Positions 8,480 to 17,478 of a DNA stretch of 64,000 nt are shown here, piece after piece (position 1 is the stretch's first letter; every line of letters starts with the position of its first letter). Position numbers and translations under genes: made by a program. Source of the DNA: [Clostridium] citroniae WAL-17108 (GTDB taxonomy: Bacteria > Bacillota > Clostridia > Lachnospirales > Lachnospiraceae). The DNA is taken from the NCBI RefSeq assembly GCF_000233455.1, contig NZ_JH376423.1, forward strand, positions 186,001 to 250,000. Direction: 5' to 3'. Below the pieces are notes generated by a model. That model searched no databases and had not been told where the DNA came from. It saw only the letters and a list, made by a program, of their open reading frames with translations.

Positions 8480-9223
8480 TTAGATCCCCAATGCCTGTCT
8501 GAGGCTTTTCACCTTTTCCCTTCCCACGGGCAGGATATCTTTTTCATATCCCATCATCTTAACGGCCAGACTGTTGTTGGCCCATGGAAACATTTCCGTG
8601 ATGTGGCTGAGATTGACAAGATAGCTCTTGTGGATGCGGTAAAATCCGCAGGAGGCCAGCCTTTTCTCATATTCCCCCAGCAGCTGGTTCTCTGTGTAAT
8701 CCCCGTCCGTGGTGTGTATGACACAGCTGCGTCCGGCGGTCTCAATGTATACGATCTTATGTATATCCAGCAGCACAATGGTGCGGTTTACATTGACGGC
8801 CAGCCGGCCAACCGGCAGGGAGCCGGATGGACTGTTTATATCTTCCCCGGCAGGACATGAGTGCTTTAGATCCAGTTGGCACTTTTCCAGGACCCTGCGG
8901 ACACGGTCCGGGTCAAAGGGCTTTAGGATGTAGTTGTTCACGCCCAGTTCAAAGGCCTTGACCGCATACTGGGAGTAGGCGGTGGCAAATACGATCTGGG
9001 CGTCCGGAAGTATGCGCCTGGCGGCAGCGGCCAGGGTGGTCCCTTCCATATCATTGAGATTGATGTCCACAAAGAGCAGATCAAAGGACTGGGCGCTTAT
9101 AAGTTCAAGGGCCCCGGCCCCGCTGTCCGCCTCCTCGATCCGGCTGTCCGGCAGAACGGACAGGATCTGATGGACCAGTTCTTTTCTTGACGGCCGTTCG
9201 TCATCGATCACAGCTATTTTCAT
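8480..9223 (-). CDS. LytTR-family response regulator
   Basis: About 247 residues. The ATG at 9223 is preferred over an upstream in-frame ATG because an AGGGGGAA ribosome site precedes it and the receiver begins at once with MKIAVIDDE. The receiver domain (1-120) has acidic residues D7/D8, the phospho-acceptor D53 in LLFVDINL, and the conserved lysine in YILKPFD. The C-terminal LytTR DNA-binding domain (about 145-245) includes VYIETAGRSCVIHT and the typical YRIHKSYLVNLSHI. It lies 50 bp after the sensor kinase gene and before cstA, so the kinase, regulator and transporter probably form one signalling unit. Confidence 0.93.
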   Translation of the reverse strand: MKIAVIDDERPSRKELVHQILSVLPDSRIEEADSGAGALELISAQSFDLLFVDINLNDMEGTTLAAAARRILPDAQIVFATAYSQYAVKAFELGVNNYILKPFDPDRVRRVLEKCQLDLKHSCPAGEDINSPSGSLPVGRLAVNVNRTIVLLDIHKIVYIETAGRSCVIHTTDGDYTENQLLGEYEKRLASCGFYRIHKSYLVNLSHITEMFPWANNSLAVKMMGYEKDILPVGREKVKSLRQALGI

Positions 9224-9274
9224 ATGTAAAAATTCCCCCTTGTCTTGTGGTTTGTCCAAAACCGCGCAAAGCTC

Positions 9275-10978
9275 TTACGAATACAGCGGTTCCTGGTCCG
9301 GTTCCGGCTGCATGGGAACCCTGAACCATACTCTGGAACCGTCCTGGGATGATTCGATCTTCAGACCATTGTCCTCACCGTATATGCTTTTCAGGCGCCG
9401 GTGCACATTTTTCAGGCCCACACTGCCTTTCCCCTCATTGCTGTAGAGCTGTTTGACGGCTTCCATGGGAAAGCCGGGACCTTTGTCGGTCACGGCGATC
9501 TCCACGGAATTGCCCGCCCCATGGGCGCTGATGGAAACGCTTCTCTGTCCCCTTTTGTCCGCTCCGTACCGGACCGCATTTTCCACAAGGGGCTGGAGGA
9601 TGAAGGAGGGAACCATGCAGTTGATGTCCTCCTCCACATCCATGGTGACCTGTAACTTCTCCTCAAACCGGGCCTTCTCCAGCTCCAGATAGCTGGAGAC
9701 ATGGTAGAGCTCTGTGTGAAGGCTCAGCATATACTGGTCGTTTTCCAGTGTCTGCCTGTAATAGGAGGAGAGGGTGCGTATCAGTTCCCTGGCCCGCTCC
9801 GGATTTTCCCGGCACACATAGGAGATGGTATTAAGGGCATTGTAAAGGAAATGCGGGTTGACCTGGGACTGCAGTGCCTTAAACTCAGCCTTGCGCCGCA
9901 GCTGCTTCTGGTAATCCAGGTCGGAGAGTTCCAGCTGGGTGGAAAAAAGCCTGGCCAGCTCCGAGGCGAAATTCAGGTTGGACTGGGAGGTATGCCAGTG
10001 TTTTCTCACCACCATGGTCAGGCTGCCGATGGGTTTATCCATCTCGATCAGGGGCGCGGCCACGATAATGTGGTTTTTCAGGATGTGATACAGGGGATCC
10101 GGTTTTTCCGCATAGGAAAATGTAGTGGGCTTTTTATTGTGGATGGAGTCTAGTATGGGTTTTAATATGGCATCCCCTTTTAGATCATTGTACCGGGCAT
10201 CCCCCTTTATGGCCAGGATCCTCTGGGTATCTGTGATCATGACAGCAGCACAGGCGGTGGAGTTGTAGATGATCTCAGCCGTGGCTTCCATGTCCCTTGC
10301 GCTGTAAAGACCCTTTCTCAGATGGGGAAGGCTCTGTTCCACGATTCCCAGAGCCAGGCGCATCTTTTCAGCAAACTGGCTGTCCTCCTCCATAAATACC
10401 ATGTTAAAGGTTGCAATAAAAACAACCATTCCCAGGGCGTTCATGATGATCATGGGAAATGCGATCAGCCGGACCAGTTCCAGGGCGGCGGGAAAGGGCT
10501 TGGAAATAAGGAGGATGATGAGCATCTGTCCCACCTCGGCCAGGGCCGTGATCAGGAACACGCCTGTGCTGTCTATCTTTCCTGCCTTAAAACGTCTGGA
10601 AAAAACGGATCCGATCAGTCCTTCCACAAATGTGGATACGGCGCAGGATACGGCTGTAAATCCGCCGATATCAAAAAGATAGCGGTGCAGCCCTCCGATG
10701 ATGGCGGCGCCCATGCCCACATAGGGGCCGCCTAGGAGCCCGGCTGCCAGCACACCGATGACCCTTGTGTTTACAATGGCTCCCTGGGCACGCACGCCTG
10801 TGTAGGTGGAGAAGATGCTGACAAGGCCAAAGATAACTGCCAGTGCAGCACGGCTGCCAATGGGGTTGTTATCACCCAAAAGCATACTGCGGACAACGGG
10901 TATCTTGGTGAGCAGCGTGGCGATGAGAACCAGCAGCCCTATGTTTAAAAGCAGGCTGAAAAACATGGTATTGGGCAT
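9275..10978 (-). CDS. LytS/BtsS-type sensor histidine kinase
   Basis: A 567-residue membrane kinase. The N-terminal 200 residues hold about five or six hydrophobic segments of the 5TM_5TMR_LYT type, including NTRVIGVLAAGLLGGPYVG. A GAF-like region follows (about 220-345). The His_kinase domain comes next, with the phospho-accepting histidine 376 in QVNPHFLYNALNT, then the HATPase with PLVENAVRYG and DKGPGFP. This domain order is that of LytS and of the pyruvate sensors BtsS/YpdA. The start has AGGAGGCCTCCT just upstream. It is the first gene of a minus-strand unit running into the response regulator and cstA. Confidence 0.93.
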   Translation of the reverse strand: MPNTMFFSLLLNIGLLVLIATLLTKIPVVRSMLLGDNNPIGSRAALAVIFGLVSIFSTYTGVRAQGAIVNTRVIGVLAAGLLGGPYVGMGAAIIGGLHRYLFDIGGFTAVSCAVSTFVEGLIGSVFSRRFKAGKIDSTGVFLITALAEVGQMLIILLISKPFPAALELVRLIAFPMIIMNALGMVVFIATFNMVFMEEDSQFAEKMRLALGIVEQSLPHLRKGLYSARDMEATAEIIYNSTACAAVMITDTQRILAIKGDARYNDLKGDAILKPILDSIHNKKPTTFSYAEKPDPLYHILKNHIIVAAPLIEMDKPIGSLTMVVRKHWHTSQSNLNFASELARLFSTQLELSDLDYQKQLRRKAEFKALQSQVNPHFLYNALNTISYVCRENPERARELIRTLSSYYRQTLENDQYMLSLHTELYHVSSYLELEKARFEEKLQVTMDVEEDINCMVPSFILQPLVENAVRYGADKRGQRSVSISAHGAGNSVEIAVTDKGPGFPMEAVKQLYSNEGKGSVGLKNVHRRLKSIYGEDNGLKIESSQDGSRVWFRVPMQPEPDQEPLYS

Positions 10979-11060
10979 AGGAGGCCTCCTTGTGATGATT
11001 TTATGGTACTATCAGTATACCAAATATTTGCAGAACAGGGAATCTTAAGAAAATCTTTTA

Positions 11061-11126
11061 TTGTTTTTCCCGGAAAGATATGGTAATCTAATGTCGAAGA
11101 TAACTGTACTAATATAATTAATACAG
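11061..11126 (+). promoter_or_regulatory. Promoter and YtrA-type operator palindrome
   Basis: TTGTTT (11061-11066), a 17-bp spacer and TAATCT (11084-11089) form a plausible promoter. Just downstream, 11104-11126 is a 23-bp interrupted palindrome, CTGTAYTAAT-N3-ATTARTACAG, with only one mismatched pair outside the centre. It also contains TATAAT at 11113-11118. Its layout resembles the known B. subtilis YtrA operator (AGTGTA/TACACT halves). The GntR-family gene starts 98 bp further on, so autoregulation of the ABC operon is likely. Confidence 0.6.
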
Positions 11127-11223
11127 ATAATACGCCTGTGCCGTTGGAATAAGGTGTTCTTTCGGAATCTCCGAGAGTACGCCATATAGGCCGGGTGAAT
11201 TTCCGGAAAGGGGGAAAGAAGGG

Positions 11224-11616
11224 ATGATCGTACTGGACTACAGGGACCGGAGGCCTTTGTATGAGCAGGTGGTGGAACGGTTCCAGGAACTGATGTTTAA
11301 CGGAGTACTTCCACAGGACTCACAGCTTCCTTCGGTGCGCAGCCTGGCAACGGAGCTTTCCATCAATCCCAATACCATCCAGCGCGCATATGGAGAGCTG
11401 GAGCGGCAGGGATACATTTATTCCATCAAGGGTAAGGGAAGTTTTGTGGCTGACAGCAGCCGCCTAAGGGCGGGCATGCTGGGAGAATGGAAGATCCGGT
11501 TTGAGTCCTCGGTAAGCGAGGGCATAAAGATCGGGGTCACGGAAGAAGATATGACAGGGATCATAGAGAAAAAATACCGTGAGTATATGACAGAAAGGGG
11601 AGAGAGGCATGATTGA
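11224..11616 (+). CDS. GntR-family regulator, YtrA subfamily
   Basis: A 130-residue DNA-binding protein. The winged-helix domain (about 10-75) has RPLYEQVVERFQELMFNG, then LPSVRSLATELSINPNTIQR and the wing GYIYSIKGKGSFVA. It lacks a large effector domain and has only a short C-terminal helical tail, which defines the YtrA type. Such regulators repress an ABC exporter operon downstream and respond to cell-envelope antibiotics or related stress. Its stop overlaps the ABC ATPase start by 8 bp. The palindrome at 11104-11126 is the probable operator. Confidence 0.92.
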   Translation: MIVLDYRDRRPLYEQVVERFQELMFNGVLPQDSQLPSVRSLATELSINPNTIQRAYGELERQGYIYSIKGKGSFVADSSRLRAGMLGEWKIRFESSVSEGIKIGVTEEDMTGIIEKKYREYMTERGERHD

Positions 11617-12508
11617 AGCAGTGAATCTGACCAAGCGGTTTGATGATATTATGGCCGTGGATCACTTGAACGCCACCATAAAGGACGGAAGCGTCTTTGG
11701 CTTGATCGGCACCAATGGGGCCGGCAAATCCACCTTCCTCAGACTGGCAAGCGGGGTGCTGAAGCCGGATGAGGGATGTATCACCATAGACGGACATGAG
11801 GTATTTGAGAATACATCTGCAAAAAAGCGTTTTTTCTATATATCGGACGAACAGTTTTTTTTCAGCAACACAACACCTTTGGAGATGATGCACTATTACA
11901 GAAAAATCTATGAAAAGTTTGATGAAACCAGGTTCCACAAGCTGATGCAAAGTTTCGGACTGGATGAAAAGCGTAAGATACACACATTTTCCAAAGGCAT
12001 GAAGAAGCAGGTTTCCGTTATCTGCGGCGTGTGCGCTGCCACGGACTATCTGTTCTGTGACGAGACGTTTGACGGATTGGATCCGGTTATGCGCCAGACG
12101 GTTAAAAGCATATTTGCAGCTGACATGGAGGACAGGAACCTGACTCCCATTATCGCGTCCCACAACCTGAGGGAGCTGGAGGATATCTGTGACCACGTAG
12201 GTCTTCTCCACAAGGGAGGGATCCTTCTTTCCAAGGATCTGGATGACATGAAGCTGAGCATTCATAAGGTCCAGTGTGTGCTGCAGCCTGACATGAAGCC
12301 CGAGGACCTGGTGGCTCTTGACAAGGTGAGCATTGAACAGAGGGGACGGCTGTGCACGGTTACGGTGCGGGGGACCAGGCCGGAGATAGAGGCGATCATG
12401 TCCTCCTATGATCCGGTGTTCTTTGAATGCATCCCTCTGTCCCTGGAGGAAATATTTATCAGTGAAACGGAGGTGGCTGGTTATGACATCAGGAAGCTTG
12501 TACTTTAA
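11609..12508 (+). CDS. ABC transporter ATP-binding protein, exporter type
   Basis: A 299-residue ATPase. Walker A is GTNGAGKST at 34-42. The signature is a degenerate FSKGMKKQ, as in many BcrA/YtrB/NatA-type exporters. Walker B is YLFCDETFDGLDP with the catalytic glutamate present, and the switch region is IASHNLRELEDICDH. After about residue 215 comes a C-terminal domain typical of DrrA/BcrA-like proteins. It overlaps both the regulator stop and the permease start, so the three genes form one coupled unit. The substrate is unknown. Drug or peptide export is suggested by the YtrA-type regulator. Confidence 0.92.
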   Translation: MIEAVNLTKRFDDIMAVDHLNATIKDGSVFGLIGTNGAGKSTFLRLASGVLKPDEGCITIDGHEVFENTSAKKRFFYISDEQFFFSNTTPLEMMHYYRKIYEKFDETRFHKLMQSFGLDEKRKIHTFSKGMKKQVSVICGVCAATDYLFCDETFDGLDPVMRQTVKSIFAADMEDRNLTPIIASHNLRELEDICDHVGLLHKGGILLSKDLDDMKLSIHKVQCVLQPDMKPEDLVALDKVSIEQRGRLCTVTVRGTRPEIEAIMSSYDPVFFECIPLSLEEIFISETEVAGYDIRKLVL

Positions 12509-14876
12509 GTTGTTAAGGGAGGATTTAAAGCGCCGCGTATGGGCCATTGCCCTGGTTTTCCTGGCGTTCTTCTTCTCACTGCCCATCGGCCTTGCACTCT
12601 CCATGGAGAACGCGGCCAATACGGATTATTTTATATATAACGGATACAAAAACTTTGTCCAGGACGGTTCCCTGCCCGATGACCTGTTCCAGGCCAAGCT
12701 GCTGGAACTGAAGACAAAGGTGGTGCTGAGTGATGCGGCCTTTGGAAACGGTCTGATCGTATTCCTGCTCATTGTGGCGGCCGTGGTGATCGGTGTATCC
12801 AGCTTCTCCTATCTGCACAATAGAAAGAAGATCGATTTTTATCACAGCATTCCTGTGAGAAGGGAGACCCTGTACAGCACACAATATACGGGGGGTATCC
12901 TGATCGTGGGCCTGTGCTACCTGATCAACCTGATCCTTATGCTGGGAGTGGCCCTGTCTTACGGCGTGCGCCTGGGAAGCCTGATCGGACCAATGGCAGG
13001 CGGCTGGGCGCTGAACATGCTGTATTTCCTTCTCATGTATGCAGTTGTGGTGGTTGCCATGATGATGACAGGAAACATGGTGGTGGGCCTCCTGGGCTCC
13101 GGCGTATTCTTTTTCTTCCTGCCGGCGATCATGATGCTTCTGGCAGCATACTGTGAGACGTTTTTCCTGACCACGGCCAGAAATATGTGGAGTTCCGAGG
13201 ATTCACCTTTTATGTGGGGCATGAAATACCTGTCGCCCTTCAGCGTATACATGACTGCCCTGAGCTGGGGCGTGAAAAACATAGGAAAACATATACCTGA
13301 ACTCATATGCACAGGCTTCGGATTCCTGGCATTTTCACTTCTGGGGCTTCAGCTCTACCGCAAGCGTCCCTCCGAGGCGGCGGGCAGAGCCATGGCGTTT
13401 AAGCGTACCATGGCGCCGATCCGCATGATCCTGGTCATTGGCTGCGGCCTTGCCGGCGGTATGTTTTTCTGGTCCCTCCAGAGCAATTTAAAATGGGGGC
13501 TGTTCGGAATTGTGGTGGCCGTTATACTGACCCACTGCATTGTGGAGATCATCTATCATTTTGACTTTAAGAAACTGTTCGGCCATAGGGTACAGCTGGT
13601 CATCTGTCTGGCGGCAGGCGTGCTGGCATTTTTAAGCTTCCGTTATGACTGGTACGGATATGACTCCTACATGCCTCAGGCCGACCGGATCGCATCCGCC
13701 AGCCTGGAGATCGGCATTGACAGCAACTGGCTGGACAGCCGGGAGATCACCATCAGTGACAGCGGAGAGTTTGGAGTCACCTACAAAGCAGCCTACGAAG
13801 AAATAGAGAAAAATATGAAGCTCACCGATATGGGACTGGTGCTTCCCATTGCAGAAGAGGGGCGCCGCAACGCCATTGAAGACAGGAAGGTGCGCCTGGG
13901 CAGCAGCAGGACACCGGCATACGCAAACACCCGGGTTTCCTATATCGGAGGGGCGGACGGCCCCACATCCGTCTTTGTGGCAGGTAAAGTGGCGGGAGAG
14001 GAAAACGAGACCGACAGGCAGATGTACTATACCAATGTGACTGTTAACTACCGCCTTACAAACGGACGCCGGGTCAGCCGCGCTTACAGCCTTTATCTTT
14101 CCGACATAATGGATACCTATGAGAAGCTGTACAGCCAGACTGATTATAAGACGGGACTGTACCGCATCCTTTCCCAGACGCCTGAACAGCTGAGCCGGGC
14201 GTATTACAAGGAGGCGGGGACCATCGCCTACACCGCGGAGGAGGGCAGCGTGCTGACCGAACTGTTAAAAGCCTATCAGACAGACCTTATGGCCCTGGAT
14301 ACACAGACAAGGATCCAGGAAGCCCCCATTGGAAGCATCTGCTTTGTGACAAAGGACTCGGTTCATTATCTGAAAAAAGGGATCGAAGATTCCCTGTACA
14401 AATACAGGGGCGGTTACTGGGATTACAGGGTAGAGGACTTTAACCAATACTGGCCCATTTATCCCTCATTCACCCGCACCATCCAGATACTGGAGAGCCA
14501 GGGTGAAAAACCGGGAACCTTTTTTGCCCCAGAGCAGGTAAAAGAGATAACCATCAATGTCCAAAACCTTTTAAAATCATCCTACAGCGACATACCGCAG
14601 GATGAGGAACTGGCAGAACTGCAGAAAAAGAATCCCTATTACCAGGAAGACGGAAGCCTGCACTTCACAGACGCCCATGACATTGCCCTGCTTATGGATG
14701 CCATGATGGAGGAAGAATACTATCAGATGGATCAGTTCCATCAGCCGGCAGGAGGGTTCTCATACTGCCAGATCGAGCTGAAGGGCAATCAATATGTATC
14801 CGGCCTCATTATGGAGGACCGGGTGACGCCTGAGATGCTGGATCTGTTTGCCGGGATTCCCATGGAAGTGGAGTAG
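12483..14876 (+). CDS. Large ABC exporter permease with extracytoplasmic domain
   Basis: About 797 residues. The frame is open from 12408, but the ATG at 12483 is chosen because GGAGG precedes it and the protein then starts MTSGSLYFKLLREDLKRR, the usual cytoplasmic lead to the first membrane helix. About six hydrophobic segments lie in residues 20-310 and two more at 325-400. The remaining 400 residues are hydrophilic and presumably outside the membrane. ABC-2-type permeases of YtrC/YtrD-like operons show similar features. It overlaps the ATPase gene by 26 bp. The large C-terminal domain has no motif I recognise and could sense or bind the exported compound. Confidence 0.85.
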   Translation: MTSGSLYFKLLREDLKRRVWAIALVFLAFFFSLPIGLALSMENAANTDYFIYNGYKNFVQDGSLPDDLFQAKLLELKTKVVLSDAAFGNGLIVFLLIVAAVVIGVSSFSYLHNRKKIDFYHSIPVRRETLYSTQYTGGILIVGLCYLINLILMLGVALSYGVRLGSLIGPMAGGWALNMLYFLLMYAVVVVAMMMTGNMVVGLLGSGVFFFFLPAIMMLLAAYCETFFLTTARNMWSSEDSPFMWGMKYLSPFSVYMTALSWGVKNIGKHIPELICTGFGFLAFSLLGLQLYRKRPSEAAGRAMAFKRTMAPIRMILVIGCGLAGGMFFWSLQSNLKWGLFGIVVAVILTHCIVEIIYHFDFKKLFGHRVQLVICLAAGVLAFLSFRYDWYGYDSYMPQADRIASASLEIGIDSNWLDSREITISDSGEFGVTYKAAYEEIEKNMKLTDMGLVLPIAEEGRRNAIEDRKVRLGSSRTPAYANTRVSYIGGADGPTSVFVAGKVAGEENETDRQMYYTNVTVNYRLTNGRRVSRAYSLYLSDIMDTYEKLYSQTDYKTGLYRILSQTPEQLSRAYYKEAGTIAYTAEEGSVLTELLKAYQTDLMALDTQTRIQEAPIGSICFVTKDSVHYLKKGIEDSLYKYRGGYWDYRVEDFNQYWPIYPSFTRTIQILESQGEKPGTFFAPEQVKEITINVQNLLKSSYSDIPQDEELAELQKKNPYYQEDGSLHFTDAHDIALLMDAMMEEEYYQMDQFHQPAGGFSYCQIELKGNQYVSGLIMEDRVTPEMLDLFAGIPMEVE

Positions 14877-14895
14877 GCCGGTCAAATATAACAAA

Positions 14896-14936
14896 GCCGC
14901 GGCCGCCATCTGATATTCGATGGCCCGCGGCCTTTT
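14896..14936 (+). terminator. Intrinsic terminator after the YtrA-type ABC operon
   Basis: GC-rich stem GCCGCGGCCGCCATC pairing with GATGGCCCGCGGC around a short AT loop, followed by TTTT. It lies 20 bp past the permease stop. Confidence 0.85.
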
Positions 14937-15126
14937 AGATAACCCCAGAGAGTCTTTTGCACAATTCCGGCGGACGGGCCGTTTCCCGGAGTCTCAGACC
15001 TGCCAAGCCCGCCGCCGTATCCGCCGCCCCATCCCCATTCTTCTCATTGGTCCACCTCTGCCTTCTCCCCATCCCACAAATCCCAATTTTCTTTTTATTG
15101 ACAATCCCCAAAAGGAAAGCTACAAT
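14937..15126 (+). promoter_or_regulatory. Intergenic stretch with a sigma-A promoter for the aminotransferase gene
   Basis: Between the terminator and the next gene I see no ORF with a ribosome site. A C-rich tract fills 15010-15080. At the end TTGACA (15098-15103), 17 bp, TACAAT (15121-15126) gives a near-consensus promoter about 60 bp before the aminotransferase start. Confidence 0.8.
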
Positions 15127-15192
15127 CATATCAACAGAAGGGCCGGTCCGTATGAGGGGTCTGCCGACAGGGAGAAAGAGAGGACATAAGAT

Positions 15193-16380
15193 ATGATATC
15201 AGAGAAGATGAAACCATTGGTGAACAATAATTCCGCTATCCGTGCCATGTTTGAGGAGGGCAAGAAGCTGGCTGCCATTTACGGGGCGGAGAATGTATAT
15301 GATTTTAGCCTTGGCAACCCCAATGTGCCTGCGCCGGAGGCTGTGAATCAGGCGATCTGTGATATCCTGAAGGAAGAAGAGTCCACTTTTGTCCATGGCT
15401 ATATGAGCAATTCCGGGTACGAGGATGTGAGGGACACCATTGCACAGTCCCTGAACCGCCGGTTTGGAACCGCTTTTCACCAGAACAATATTATCATGAC
15501 CGTGGGCGCTGCCAGCGGCCTGAATGTGATCCTAAAGACGATCCTCAATCCGGGGGATGAGGTCATTGCGTTTGCCCCATACTTTGTGGAGTATGGCAAT
15601 TATGTGCGCAACTATGACGGCAATCTGGTGGTGGTCTCTCCCAATACAAAGGATTTCCAGCCGAATCTGGAGGAGTTTGCCCGGAAGATAACACCTAAGA
15701 CAAAGGCTGTCATCATTAACACGCCCAACAATCCTACCGGGGTGGTGTACTCTGCTAAGACCTTGACCGATATGGCGGATGTCCTGAGAAAGAGGGCGGC
15801 AAAACTGGGGACCGAGATCGTGCTGATCTCTGATGAGCCGTACCGTGAGCTGGCCTATGATGGGGTGGAAGTGCCCTACGTGACAAAATTTTATGACAAT
15901 ACGGTTATCTGCTATTCTTACAGCAAGTCATTGTCACTGCCCGGAGAGCGTATCGGCTACCTGGTGATCCCTGATGAGCTGACAGACAGTGAGGAAGTGT
16001 TTAACGCGGCTACCATTGCAAACAGGGTAATGGGAGCGGTGAATGCACCATCCCTGATGCAGCGCGTGATCAAACGATGTGTGGATGAGCAGGTGAACCT
16101 GGAGGCATATGACAGGAACAGGAACCTTTTGTACAACGGGCTCAGGGATATGGGCTTTGAGTGCATTAAGCCGGAAGGTGCATTTTACCTGTTTGTGAAG
16201 TCCCCGGAGCCGGATGAGAAGCAGTTTTGCGCCAACTGTAAAAAGTATAATCTTTTGGTGGTGCCGGGCAGCTCCTTTGCGTGTCCGGGATATGTGAGGA
16301 TCTCCTACTGTGTATCCTATGGCCAGATCGAGCGTTCCCTTCCGGCCTTTAAGAAAGTGGCGGCTGATTACGGCCTTTGA
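15193..16380 (+). CDS. PLP-dependent aminotransferase, class I/II
   Basis: A 395-residue fold type I aminotransferase. It has the N-terminal substrate loop DFSLGNPNVPAP, the glycine-rich cofactor loop TVGAASGLNVIL, NTPNNPTGVVYS, the cofactor aspartate region LISDEPYRELAYD, and Schiff-base lysine 245 in SYSKSLSLPGERIGY. It transfers amino groups between an amino acid and a 2-oxo acid. The exact pair is not clear from sequence, though it resembles AspC/AlaT-like enzymes of Clostridia. It has its own promoter and is followed 33 bp later by hisC, so the two are probably co-transcribed. Confidence 0.92.
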   Translation: MISEKMKPLVNNNSAIRAMFEEGKKLAAIYGAENVYDFSLGNPNVPAPEAVNQAICDILKEEESTFVHGYMSNSGYEDVRDTIAQSLNRRFGTAFHQNNIIMTVGAASGLNVILKTILNPGDEVIAFAPYFVEYGNYVRNYDGNLVVVSPNTKDFQPNLEEFARKITPKTKAVIINTPNNPTGVVYSAKTLTDMADVLRKRAAKLGTEIVLISDEPYRELAYDGVEVPYVTKFYDNTVICYSYSKSLSLPGERIGYLVIPDELTDSEEVFNAATIANRVMGAVNAPSLMQRVIKRCVDEQVNLEAYDRNRNLLYNGLRDMGFECIKPEGAFYLFVKSPEPDEKQFCANCKKYNLLVVPGSSFACPGYVRISYCVSYGQIERSLPAFKKVAADYGL

Positions 16381-16413
16381 TTCATCGGGATCATTAAGAG
16401 AGGAGTGCAGAGT

Positions 16414-17475
16414 ATGAGACCATGGGAAGCAAATGTCCGCAGGGTGGTTCCCTATGTACCGGGGGACCAGCCTAAGGGCAGTAAACTGATAAAACTGAAT
16501 ACCAACGAAAATCCGTATCCCCCGGCGCCGGGAGCGGAGAGGGCCATTAGGGAGATGGACACGGACCGGCTGCGCAAGTATCCGGACCCCACGGTTTCAG
16601 ATCTGGTGGAGGTATTGGCGGAGTACTATGGGGTAGGGACGGACCAGGTATTTGTGGGGGTTGGATCTGATGATGTGATCGCCATGTCCTTTCTTACGTT
16701 CTTTAATTCCCCAAAGCCGGTGTTGTTTCCGGATATTACGTATTCTTTCTATAAGGTGTGGGCGGACCTTTACAGGATCCCCTATGAGACACCAAAGCTG
16801 GATGGGGATTTTTCCATCATTCCCCGGGATTATAAAAGGGAGAACGGAGGAGTGATCTTCCCGAACCCCAATGCGCCAACGGGCGTCTATATGCCCCTTG
16901 ACCAGGTGGAGGATATCATAAAGGCCAACCAGGATGTGGTTGTGATCGTGGATGAGGCATATATAGATTTTGCAGGCCCTTCCGCCCTTGGGCTGATCGG
17001 GACCTATGATAACCTTCTGGTGGTGCAGACCTTCAGCAAATCCCGTTCCATGGCCGGACTGCGGATAGGCTTTGCGGTGGGAAACTCAGCCCTGATCAAG
17101 GCACTGAACGATGTGAAATATTCCTATAATTCTTATACCATGAACCTGCCCTCCATTGTGATGGGAGTGGAGTCTGTAAAGGACAGGGAATATTTTGAGG
17201 ACATAACAGGGAAAATAACAGCTACCAGGGAACGGGCGAAGATCCGCTTAAGGGAATTGGGATTTACATTCCCGGATTCAAAGGCCAACTTTATTTTTGC
17301 ATCCCACAAAAGCGTGCCCGCGGCACAGATATTTGAAGCTCTCAAAAAGGAGCAGATTTATGTGCGGTATTTTGATGGTGAGAGGCTGGACAACAGCCTG
17401 CGCATCAGTATTGGAACGGATGAGGAAATGGAAACGCTGTTTGCATTTTTGGAACGGTTCCTCGGGGAGCAGTGA
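16414..17475 (+). CDS. hisC: Histidinol-phosphate aminotransferase
   Basis: About 353 residues. The ATG at 16414 is chosen over a GTG at 16405 because AGAGGAG lies 8 bp before it. HisC converts imidazole-acetol phosphate and glutamate into histidinol phosphate in histidine synthesis. The evidence is IKLNTNENPYPPAP at the N-terminus, FPNPNAPTGVY, DEAYIDFA, Schiff-base lysine 209 in TFSKSRSMAGLRIGF, and the C-terminal phosphate-binding RISIGTDEEM. Other his genes are not nearby, which is common for hisC paralogues. It could also act on phenylalanine or tyrosine. The next gene starts 3 bp after the stop. Confidence 0.88.
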   Translation: MRPWEANVRRVVPYVPGDQPKGSKLIKLNTNENPYPPAPGAERAIREMDTDRLRKYPDPTVSDLVEVLAEYYGVGTDQVFVGVGSDDVIAMSFLTFFNSPKPVLFPDITYSFYKVWADLYRIPYETPKLDGDFSIIPRDYKRENGGVIFPNPNAPTGVYMPLDQVEDIIKANQDVVVIVDEAYIDFAGPSALGLIGTYDNLLVVQTFSKSRSMAGLRIGFAVGNSALIKALNDVKYSYNSYTMNLPSIVMGVESVKDREYFEDITGKITATRERAKIRLRELGFTFPDSKANFIFASHKSVPAAQIFEALKKEQIYVRYFDGERLDNSLRISIGTDEEMETLFAFLERFLGEQ

Positions 17476-17478
17476 GAG

